Below are positions 1 to 6,008 of a stretch of 6,147 bases of DNA, piece by piece (the stretch's first letter is position 1; each line of letters starts with the position of its first letter). Below the pieces are notes generated by a model, which did no database searches, was not told the origin of the DNA, and was given only the letters and a program-made list of their open reading frames with translations. The stretch spans positions 1 through 6,147 of the forward strand of contig DATLXH010000061.1 of the NCBI GenBank assembly GCA_035576005.1. The letters are read 5' to 3'. Source of the DNA: DATLXH01 sp035576005 (lineage in GTDB: Bacteria > Acidobacteriota > Thermoanaerobaculia > Gp7-AA8). The position numbers were made by a program, and so were the translations under genes.

Positions 1-126
1 TGTCTGAGGCCCATGATCTGCTCATCCGCTCTCTACACGAGAAACATCAACCGGAGAGCCGTATGCGGGAGATCCGCACGTACGGTTCGGAGGGAGGGGG
101 GGCCTACCAGCCCTCCCTACCCCTAT
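1..126 (+). mobile_element. 3' end of a bacterial group II intron (left-truncated by window edge)
   Basis: The segment carries the diagnostic 3' domains of a self-splicing group II intron. Domain V and domain VI lie at 56-126, preceded by about 55 bases that would be the 3' part of domain IV. The intron ends at about 126 with the usual A-pyrimidine (A125-T126), so 127 onward is the 3' exon. Reverse transcriptase/maturase coding should lie upstream, outside the window; a TGA at 5-7 could be its stop, but this cannot be shown here. An open frame that reads through domain V and stops at 126-128 is a by-product of the RNA domain and not a separate gene. The orientation is +, toward the 3' side of the minus-strand gene at 487-1350. 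Whether the element is intact and mobile depends on sequence not shown. Confidence 0.85.
56..126 (+). ncRNA. Group II intron domains V and VI (catalytic core and branch-point helix)
   Basis: Domain V is 56-88. GAGCCGTA (56-63) pairs with TACGGTTC (81-88) and contains the AGC catalytic triad at 57-59. A two-base bulge (C79, G80) precedes the distal stem TGCGG (64-68)/CCGCA (74-78), capped by the loop GAGAT. Domain VI is 89-126: GGGAGGG (92-98) pairs with CCCTCCC (111-117). A91 pairs with T118 and G89-G90 pair with C120-C121, which leaves A119 bulged. A119 lies seven bases before the predicted 3' end, the normal place for the branch-point adenosine of lariat formation. The pairings are read directly from the sequence; the catalytic roles are established for the family. 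Confidence 0.85.
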
Positions 127-183
127 AGGGGCCGCGAGAGACGAGGACCTCGCCCTCTTCGAAGGACTGGCGAGACTTTCACG

Positions 184-253
184 CCCCTCTCCCTGCGTCG
201 CTCCGCTCGCTTCCCTCTCCCCGCCGGGGAGAGGGATTACGCCGCTTCGCGGC
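184..253. repeat. REP-like palindromic intergenic repeat
   Basis: CCCTCTCCCC (213-222) and GGGGAGAGGG (226-235) form a perfect 10-bp inverted repeat around a 3-base spacer. A second small hairpin follows at 241-253 (GCCGC, TTC, GCGGC). A further partial copy of the pyrimidine arm lies at 185-194. This GC-rich hairpin type is common between genes in many environmental bacteria. There is no T-run after it, so a Rho-independent terminator is not supported. The stretch 127-330 shows no convincing coding sequence; this repeat is its only clear structure. Confidence 0.6.
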
Positions 254-332
254 TCAACGACGTCAGACAGTGAACCGGTGTCATCAGAAGCGACTGCACG
301 TCAAATCGCCGCGACTGAGAGAAAGAAACGAT

Positions 333-447
333 GTGTCGGGACGACATCTTCGCAAAGCCTCATGAACACCGGGAGTTTCCTGGAAGCGGGTTAACAGCGT
401 GGAACGCTGGTGAAAAGGTGGTGAAGTCCCTCGCGCTACACGAGGAC
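333..447 (+). mobile_element. Possible relic of a group II intron 5' end (domain I-like)
   Basis: The stretch has the look of the structured 5' region of a group II intron and does not look coding. It begins with GTGTC at 333, close to the consensus GTGYG start but with a different fifth base. It then has short stems: CCGGG (370-373 region) with CCTGG (379-383), CAGCGT (395-400) with ACGCTG (404-409), and CCTCG (429-433) with CGAGG (441-445). The phrases around GCGTGGAACGC and GGTGGTGAAGTCC resemble domain I of bacterial introns as I remember them. No domain V, VI or reverse transcriptase follows, because the gene ending at 487 starts immediately after. If this is an intron, it is a truncated 5' piece. 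It could also be an unrelated structured element. Confidence 0.35.
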
Positions 448-486
448 CTCCGTTCCGACTGTTCGGTGGAGACGCCGGAGCAAGTC

Positions 487-1350
487 CTATCGGAGGCGCA
501 ATCTGCAGACGTCGTTCAGAAGGCAGACATCACACTGCTCACGCCGGCGCTGGCGGCTGCAGAGGTCGAGGATGCCGAGACGACAGATTGCGAAATCGTA
601 TCGAACAGGATCTGAGGCGTTGAATCGCGCGAGGCGATCGGTAACTCCGCGGGCGGCTTTCCAATCGGGACTCTTCCGTCGATTCAATCCAAGAAACGAC
701 GAGATGCGATGGATGTGCGTGTCGAGTGGGATGACCAGTTTGGATGGATCGATGAACGTCCACAGACCCAGGTCGGGTGCCTCGCGACGAACCATCCAGC
801 GAAGAAAAAGGTTCATCCGCTTACACGCGCTGCCGTCCTCCGGCGAGGTGAGCAGGTAGCTCAGTCCTTTTCGTTCCCTCGCGGGGGCGTCTCCGATGAT
901 GGTCGCGACGTATCGGGTCAGGCCGGGAGCGATGTCATGATCGTCCGGGGAGTAACATTCTCGAAAGAGCTCGCCAAGTGAATGGTGCTCGCGAATGCTT
1001 CTGGACAATCTGGTGAGTAGCGAGACGAGCTCCGGGGTTTTCTGAAAACGGTGTGTGAAGCCGGCGAAACGCTCACGAGCCTCGTCCTCGCTGAATCCCT
1101 GAGCGAGATAGAGGTACGGTGATGGAGACATTTTTTCGAGCACGCGGCCAATGTTCAGAACGACCGTTCCCGCCCTTCCGTACGCGAACGCAGCGGCGAT
1201 GAGGGCGGCGACTTCCTGATCGAGAGGGTCCGACCAGCGGTAAACGAGCTCGAGAGGGTCGGGGGAGATGGTGGAAACGTCAAATGTCGCTACGAGACTC
1301 TCGAGCCGTTCGTGGAGACGCTGGTGGCGCTGGATGGGAGTGCGATGCAT
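487..1350 (-). CDS. TIGR02757 (DUF2400) family protein, HhH-GPD DNA glycosylase-like
   Basis: A complete 287-residue protein of the usual length for TIGR02757/DUF2400, a family of unproven activity that resembles endonuclease III-type DNA glycosylases. Family hallmarks are visible: DP-D-E-AALIAAAFAYGR at about 41-59, GSACKRMNLFLRWMVR at 173-188, DLGLW at 193-197, IPLDTHIHRIS at 207-217 and DPVRYDF at 247-253. Asp210 in PLDTH sits where the catalytic aspartate of endonuclease III falls by eye alignment. The C-terminus has Cys264, Cys273, Cys276 and Cys282 (C-x8-C-x2-C-x5-C), very like the [4Fe-4S] loop of endonuclease III and MutY (C-x6-C-x2-C-x5-C). I infer a cytosolic nucleic-acid-binding or base-excision role; the substrate is unknown. 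An in-frame TGA lies four codons before this ATG, which fixes the start closely. No clear Shine-Dalgarno sequence precedes it. The gene is divergent from the one at 1489. Confidence 0.9.
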   Translation of the reverse strand: MHRTPIQRHQRLHERLESLVATFDVSTISPDPLELVYRWSDPLDQEVAALIAAAFAYGRAGTVVLNIGRVLEKMSPSPYLYLAQGFSEDEARERFAGFTHRFQKTPELVSLLTRLSRSIREHHSLGELFRECYSPDDHDIAPGLTRYVATIIGDAPARERKGLSYLLTSPEDGSACKRMNLFLRWMVRREAPDLGLWTFIDPSKLVIPLDTHIHRISSFLGLNRRKSPDWKAARGVTDRLARFNASDPVRYDFAICRLGILDLCSRQRRREQCDVCLLNDVCRLRLR

Positions 1351-1488
1351 GACTCGAGGGGCTCAGGTTATGCCGGACTTGCGTGGCGTGCGTGCGTGAC
1401 GTCCCAACATTTCTCAGTCGATGAGAAACTCCCGGCCTTCCGGCCCGTCACACTTTGAAACGCCAGCTTTAACGAGAGGATCCCGACG
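1351..1488. promoter_or_regulatory. Divergent intergenic region with an operator-like inverted repeat
   Basis: These 138 bases must hold the promoters of both flanking genes, which are transcribed away from each other. A perfect 7-bp inverted repeat, TTTCTCA (1410-1416) and TGAGAAA (1422-1428) around GTCGA, lies near the middle and could be an operator or a small hairpin. A short GCGTG microrepeat lies at 1381-1398 and a doubled CCGGCC at 1432-1445. I could not find convincing -35/-10 hexamers in either direction, so the regulatory role is inferred from gene arrangement. Confidence 0.4.
1474..1480 (+). promoter_or_regulatory. Ribosome binding site of the 1489 gene
   Basis: GAGAGGA lies 8 bases before the ATG at 1489, a good Shine-Dalgarno match at normal spacing. 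An in-frame TGA at 1456-1458 rules out a much longer N-terminus. Both facts, with the signal peptide that starts right at this Met, support the chosen start. Confidence 0.7.
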
Positions 1489-4400
1489 ATGCGCACACGA
1501 TTCCCGTTCTGCTCGCTTGTCTTTTTGTCTTTCCTGGCTGCCACCCCTGTTCTCGCCGCGGTGAAGGGGACGCTGATGGATCGCGACGGGAAACCGGCCG
1601 TCGGCCTCAACGTGGCCGCTTTCGAGCTCGAGACGCTCGACACGAAATGGGAACGCATGCAGGGGGGCAAGGAACGTAAAGCAGTATCCACTACAACGAG
1701 CGACACGAACGGACGGTTCACGCTCGACGTTCGGAAGGACTCGGTCGTGGAGATCATCCCTCAGAGCTCTTTGCTCGCTCCGGCTCAGATTCTCGCCACC
1801 GCTGATGATGATCTCGGTGCAGTCAGGCTTGAATCGGCAACGATGAAACAAGGCGTTGTACGCGGCTCCGGCAAGGCGGTGGAAGGGGTGGTCGTAGTCT
1901 GGTCTTCGTTTCAGGGCTCGACCTACGTCACGAAAACCGACAGCGAAGGGCGTTATTCGGTTCCTGACCCTGACCTCTGGGCCTCGGGAGTCACCCTGAT
2001 ACATCCGCAGTTTGCGGTCACTCAGATCGATCGGGCTAACAAGCGGCAGTCTTTCGATCTCACACTCGACGCGGGCGTAACAGTGTCGGGTCGAGTGCTC
2101 GCGGAAGATGGAAAGTCCCCTGTGGCTAACGTCCGGATGTCGGTCGATGGATGGTTCGGGGGGGAGACTGCCGAGGACGGAACGTTTGCGATTGCTCACG
2201 CGCCCACCCGCTGGCGCGAGCTCGGCGCCCGTTCCGGCGACAGGACCGGCTTGCGAACGCGTGGTCAGGCGGCGGGTTATCAACTCCGGCTCCAGCGCGG
2301 GTCATCAGTGAACGGAACCATGATGGACGCAAAAAGCGGACGGCCTGTCATCGGCGCCATGGTGAGAATCCACCCGGCTGCAGAGTCTTTTTCCATCCGC
2401 GCACCACGCTCGTCTTCCATATCGATTACCGACGCAAAGGGCAACTATTCGTTCAAAGCTCTACCTTCAGGCGATTGGGAGCTGCGAGCCACTCACCCTG
2501 CTTACTCCATCGCAAGCACGAGAGTCCGCTCGAAAGGAGCCGAGTCCGTCTCGAGCACGATGACGGGGATCGCGCGACCGGTCTTGATCGGCGTCGTGGC
2601 CGACGAGACGAGGAAGCCTGTGCCGGCCGCGATCATTACAGCCCGAAGGCTTGGCGAGGAATCGTTCTTCCCGCAATTCCGCCGTGCTCCGTTGGGCTTC
2701 AGCGGACCCGACGGAAGATTCGTGGTTCGCAGCGATGAGGTCGACCAGAGTTTTGAGCTGCTCGGTCAACGAAAGGGACTGCCGAACGGAACCAGCGGTC
2801 CGCTGAAGCTCAGCGCGGGCGAGAGGAAAAACGATGTCGCCATCCTGATTCCGAGCGGGATGTCCGTCACAGGTCGGATTACGAATACGAAAGGCGAGGG
2901 ACTGTCAGGAGTGGAAGTCTCGGCGACGGAAAATGTCCAGGATCGCGGTTCTGTCATCAGGACAGTGATGTTCTCGCGAAGTGGATCGAGCTCAGGCGAA
3001 GACGCAGTGAAAAGCGATGCGAAAGGAACGTTTCTGATCAAGCTCAAGCCCGGCAGTTATGACCTCGACTTCAACCTGGACGGCTTTGCTCCGAAGCGCC
3101 TGAGCTCGCAGGTCGTCGGAAGAGAAACCGCCCCGATCGAGGTCGTCCTCGAACCGGGAGTGGAGATTCAGGGCCGAGTGGTGCGCGCTGACGGTAGTGG
3201 CGTGCCGGATGCGCGCCTTCAGCTCATGTCTTCCGGCCGTCAGATCGAGCCGGTCATGACCGGCGGAGATGGCAGCTTCACGATCCCGAATCTTCTGCCC
3301 GGACAGCTGAGACTTTTCGTCTTGAAGCAGGAGGAGATGATCAGCGAGATGCGAATGGTCTCGGCCCCTTCGCGCGACGTGCTCATCGAGCTCTCGCCTG
3401 GTGGAAAGATTTCGGCTCGTGTCGTCGACAAAGGCACAAAGCAGCCGATTCTCGATTTCGACGCTGGCTTCACTCCTGGACGCGGCGGTCCGATCACGAT
3501 TCGTCGCCCCTCGGAGAAGCGACCCTTTCGCACAGATGACGGAAGATTCTTACTGGAGAACGTGCCGGCCGGTCAGGTGGACCTCAAGGTTTCCGCGCCA
3601 GGTTACGTCGAGACAAGGATGCCGGCCGTCAAAGTTGAGGAGGGAAAGGTTACGGAAGTCGAGGTAGTCCTCGAACCCGGAGTGAGACTTGTAGGAAAAG
3701 TGACCGACGCTGCGGGAGCTCCTGTGGCTGGTGTATTCGTGGGTCAGGAAACAGCTGACGATGGTGCGATGCGTGGGATGTTAGAGCGCTCGCCACTTGG
3801 AACGAGCGTGTCAACCGACGCGAACGGCGACTATGTGGTCGACTCGCTCGAGACGTCTGAGAAGAACTTCACGTTCCGTAAGGGCGGCTTCGTTACCGAG
3901 ATCAGGAGTGTGAAACTTTCTGGAAAAGAGACGCGTCTCGATGTGAAGCTGTCGAAGGGTAAAACGGTCAGCGGCATCGTCGTGAACGATTCCGGCGCCC
4001 CCGTCGAAGGGGCCTCGGTGTTCGCGTCTTCTGCGCTGCAGAACGCAGGCAGGAGCTCGGCGCGCAGCGATGCGAACGGCGCATTTCAGCTCGAAGGCCT
4101 GGCGCCCGGGCGGTACACGTTCTCCGCGAACAAGGCAGGTTTCGTTAGCGGCCAGTTGAGGGATGTCGATGTGGAGAGTGTCTCTGGCCCGATGCGGATC
4201 AAACTCTCGAATGGCGGGTCCATCTACGGACGCGTAATCGGTTTGAGCGAATCGGAGCTGAGGAACAACGTACAAATCATGGTCATGGGGTCAGCTGTGG
4301 CTCGTGCCGATGCGTCGGGTGCTTACCGCGTTCCCGCAGTGGCTCCGGGTAACGTTCGGATCTCGGCGCAGATAAACGACATGGGTTCATCACGACAGAC

Positions 4401-5451
4401 CAGGTTGAAGAGTGTGGTGGTTGAGGCTGGTAGCCAGGTCGAGGTAGATCTGGAGTTCGATCAATCGACGGCGATTCGAGGACGAGTCACCAGAGATGGA
4501 AAGAATGTGACCAGCGCTCAGGTTAATTTCAGTCCGAGAGGCGGAGGGACGCAGGCTCGTGCATCAGGCTCCACGGATGCGCAGGGGAGCTATGAGATCA
4601 AGGGCCTTCAAGATGGTCTTTACGGTGTGACGGTTTTCGACATGTCGACAAGAGCCGTTCATCAAACCTCCTACACCGTCAACGGTTCCGGGACTTTCGA
4701 CATCGATATGAAGTCGACAGCAATCCGCGGAAGTGTGGTCGATGGGCAGACAGGGGAGCCGATCGTCGATGCCTCCGTGATGGCGACACGGTCATCGGGG
4801 GAGGGCTTTTCCGGACCTGGCACTGTCACTGACGCTGCGGGCGCTTTCAACCTCGACGGGCTTGCAGAAGGCAGCTATCGCGTGAGAGCGCAGAAGAGCG
4901 GATACGGTCAGCAAAATCTCGATCTTGTCGTCACATCGACACCGAGCAGTGAGCTCCGGTTCAAGCTCGAAAAGACGCCCGGGGTAAAGCTCAGGATCGT
5001 CGATGCGCGAGATGGCCGGACGTTGCGAGGCATGATCTCCGTGCGCGACGCCCGGGACTTCCAGGCATTCGAGGGAGCCGCAGTTCCCGACGCTGCAGGA
5101 CTCGTAAGCATCCCGCTCGCTCCCGGCAGCTACACAGCGACTGTGAATGCCATGGGTTATGCGTCGCAACGGGTTGTCATAACCTCTCCCTCTGCAGAGA
5201 TCCGGATTGCGATGACGCCGGGAGGACGACTCGTCATCAGATCAGCCAGCACGAGAACGGAACGGGCGAAACTCCTCGACGCGAGCGGCCGGCCTGCGTT
5301 CCGAGAGCTCAGGCTCGATCCGGGAGTCACGACGCTCGAGACTGTCGCACCCGGCAGCTACACACTGGTCGCTCTCGACGAGGCTGGCGCTGAGGGTAAG
5401 CGGGTGGCGGTGGTCGTCACGGAGGGAGTGACGACGAATGTGGATTTCTAG
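1489..5451 (+). CDS. Secreted multi-repeat carboxypeptidase-regulatory-like domain protein
   Basis: A 1320-residue exported protein. Residues 1-23 form a Sec signal peptide (basic MRTR, hydrophobic core, VLA cleavage motif near 23/24). The rest is a tandem array of about 15 units of 60-100 residues, starting near 25, 122, 199, 274, 365, 460, 560, 641, 734, 827, 912, 996, 1079, 1168 and 1248. A typical unit opens with a GxVxDxxGxPVxGAxV-like strand pair and ends with TDAxGxFxLxxLxPGxYxLxAxxxGY. This matches CarboxypepD_reg (PF13620)-type transthyretin-like beta-sandwiches. The last unit is degenerate. No peptidase, TonB plug or barrel, LPxTG, membrane segment or other catalytic domain is visible. 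The only cysteine is Cys8 in the signal peptide, and it is not in a lipobox. I infer a periplasmic or cell-surface binding or scaffold protein; the ligand is unknown. Unit 3 (about 199-270) departs most from the pattern. It ends four bases before a convergent coding remnant. Confidence 0.9.
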   Translation: MRTRFPFCSLVFLSFLAATPVLAAVKGTLMDRDGKPAVGLNVAAFELETLDTKWERMQGGKERKAVSTTTSDTNGRFTLDVRKDSVVEIIPQSSLLAPAQILATADDDLGAVRLESATMKQGVVRGSGKAVEGVVVVWSSFQGSTYVTKTDSEGRYSVPDPDLWASGVTLIHPQFAVTQIDRANKRQSFDLTLDAGVTVSGRVLAEDGKSPVANVRMSVDGWFGGETAEDGTFAIAHAPTRWRELGARSGDRTGLRTRGQAAGYQLRLQRGSSVNGTMMDAKSGRPVIGAMVRIHPAAESFSIRAPRSSSISITDAKGNYSFKALPSGDWELRATHPAYSIASTRVRSKGAESVSSTMTGIARPVLIGVVADETRKPVPAAIITARRLGEESFFPQFRRAPLGFSGPDGRFVVRSDEVDQSFELLGQRKGLPNGTSGPLKLSAGERKNDVAILIPSGMSVTGRITNTKGEGLSGVEVSATENVQDRGSVIRTVMFSRSGSSSGEDAVKSDAKGTFLIKLKPGSYDLDFNLDGFAPKRLSSQVVGRETAPIEVVLEPGVEIQGRVVRADGSGVPDARLQLMSSGRQIEPVMTGGDGSFTIPNLLPGQLRLFVLKQEEMISEMRMVSAPSRDVLIELSPGGKISARVVDKGTKQPILDFDAGFTPGRGGPITIRRPSEKRPFRTDDGRFLLENVPAGQVDLKVSAPGYVETRMPAVKVEEGKVTEVEVVLEPGVRLVGKVTDAAGAPVAGVFVGQETADDGAMRGMLERSPLGTSVSTDANGDYVVDSLETSEKNFTFRKGGFVTEIRSVKLSGKETRLDVKLSKGKTVSGIVVNDSGAPVEGASVFASSALQNAGRSSARSDANGAFQLEGLAPGRYTFSANKAGFVSGQLRDVDVESVSGPMRIKLSNGGSIYGRVIGLSESELRNNVQIMVMGSAVARADASGAYRVPAVAPGNVRISAQINDMGSSRQTRLKSVVVEAGSQVEVDLEFDQSTAIRGRVTRDGKNVTSAQVNFSPRGGGTQARASGSTDAQGSYEIKGLQDGLYGVTVFDMSTRAVHQTSYTVNGSGTFDIDMKSTAIRGSVVDGQTGEPIVDASVMATRSSGEGFSGPGTVTDAAGAFNLDGLAEGSYRVRAQKSGYGQQNLDLVVTSTPSSELRFKLEKTPGVKLRIVDARDGRTLRGMISVRDARDFQAFEGAAVPDAAGLVSIPLAPGSYTATVNAMGYASQRVVITSPSAEIRIAMTPGGRLVIRSASTRTERAKLLDASGRPAFRELRLDPGVTTLETVAPGSYTLVALDEAGAEGKRVAVVVTEGVTTNVDF

Positions 5452-5455
5452 CTTG

Positions 5456-5571
5456 TTACGTCAGCAGACGCTGGCAGGCGTTGTTGTTGAGATCGAGCGC
5501 TCCGGTTAACTCGAGCGTCTCGTTGTCATCCAGACCGTAGCCGCGAGGATTCCTGGCTTCTAACTTGAGAC
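5456..5571 (-). pseudogene. C-terminal remnant of an unidentified convergent gene
   Basis: The minus strand reads as a plausible protein C-terminus of about 38 codons. It includes RNPRGYGLDDNETLELTG followed by ALDLNNNACQRLLT, and stops with TAA at 5458-5456, only four bases from the stop of the 1489-5451 gene. That is the spacing of a normal convergent gene pair. Upstream the frame runs into the palindromic module starting at 5573 and meets a TGA at 5632-5630, with no start codon on the way. The simplest reading is a gene whose 5' part was replaced or interrupted by the repeat. I do not recognise the family. The call rests on amino-acid texture only; chance openness over so short a stretch is possible. 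Confidence 0.4.
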
Positions 5572-5572
5572 A

Positions 5573-5660
5573 GCCGCCGTAGGCGGCGACAGATCCATAG
5601 CACCCGGCTTTAGCCGGGTGAAAGTCGCGTCACGAAAAGAGAGTCCGCGAACGCGGGCGA
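5573..5660 (+). repeat. Three-hairpin palindromic module, copy 1
   Basis: Hairpin 1 is 5573-5587 (GCCGCC, GTA, GGCGGC). After a 13-base spacer, hairpin 2 is 5601-5620 (CACCCGGCT, TT, AGCCGGGTG). After 24 bases, hairpin 3 is 5645-5656 (CCGCG, AA, CGCGG). The same order and nearly the same spacing recur inverted at 5703-5790. The layout resembles REP/BIME elements, which in other bacteria are moved by REP-associated tyrosine transposases; none is encoded here. No T-run follows any hairpin, so they are not classical terminators, though they could protect the 3' end of the upstream mRNA. Confidence 0.75.
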
Positions 5661-5702
5661 AAGAATCAGGCCGAGTGCATCTCCTTCGCCGCCGCCGTCT
5701 GT

Positions 5703-5790
5703 CGCCCGCATACGCGGGCTTGTGGTTTGCGGCGGATGTCTTCACCCGGCTGAAGCCGGGTGCTACGGTTCTCATGCCGCCTACGGCGGC
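5703..5790 (-). repeat. Three-hairpin palindromic module, copy 2 (inverted)
   Basis: Read on the minus strand, this repeats copy 1. Hairpin 1 at 5776-5790 is the exact reverse complement of 5573-5587. A 13-base spacer (5763-5775) follows, then hairpin 2 at 5743-5762 with identical 9-base arms (loop GA on + instead of TT), then 23 bases, then hairpin 3 at 5704-5719 (GCCCGC and GCGGGC arms). Spacer sequences between hairpins differ from copy 1, while stems are kept. The two copies enclose about 42 bases (5661-5702) that contain a GCC microrepeat. Confidence 0.75.
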
Positions 5791-5876
5791 AGGCTCGTGC
5801 TCGCGAACTTACGACTGCTATGTCGACATCTCAGACCGCCAGAACTCTCGAGGTTTCTCAAAAGGAACGCTTTTGC

Positions 5877-5966
5877 GACGAAGAATGTCACGTTGCGATG
5901 CTGTAAAAAATGAAACAGTTACGCATTTTGAGATCCTTCGCATTCGCTCAGGATGACGAAGAATGT
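5877..5966. repeat. Dispersed short intergenic repeat with 12-base direct repeat ends
   Basis: GACGAAGAATGT occurs at 5877-5888 and again at 5955-5966. Between them, 5931-5957 contains ATCCTTCGCATTCGCTCAGGAT. Its minus-strand translation includes VILSECEGSQ, a phrase I recognise from spurious ORFs over a very common interspersed repeat in environmental bacterial genomes. ATCCT and AGGAT are short inverted ends of that core. No gene is apparent here. Identification as a known repeat rests on memory and not on a search. Confidence 0.5.
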
Positions 5967-6008
5967 GATCACGCCGGAAGGCAATGTTTCAGCCTCTACG
6001 AAGGTCGC

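Noticed and set aside
13..273. 86-residue open frame on +
   Set aside because: It runs through intron domains V and VI and the palindromic repeat; the arginine-rich composition reflects structured GC-rich DNA.
331..615. 94-residue open frame on +
   Set aside because: It overlaps the intron-like structured stretch and then the antisense of the end of the DUF2400 gene; no recognisable protein features.
1489..1560. Lipoprotein signal around Cys8 of the long protein
   Set aside because: No lipobox precedes Cys8 and the hydrophobic core lies after it; VLA near 21-23 fits ordinary signal peptidase I cleavage.
1414..2283. 289-residue open frame on -
   Set aside because: It is antisense to the start of the long repeat gene; the translation is arginine- and histidine-rich with no domain, while the + frame shows a signal peptide and clear repeats.
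5497..5518. GCGCTC/GAGCGT hairpin as terminator of the long gene
   Set aside because: The stem is only 6 bp with a G-T pair, there is no T-run on either side, and it lies in the probable coding remnant.
5573..5790. CRISPR array or transposon with terminal inverted repeats
   Set aside because: Only two inverted copies exist, there are no regular spacers, and the 42 bases between them encode nothing.
5560..5956. Open frames on both strands (71 and 112 residues) over the inverted modules
   Set aside because: The frames are kept open by GC-rich palindromes; translations mirror each other (RLKPGA) and show no protein pattern.
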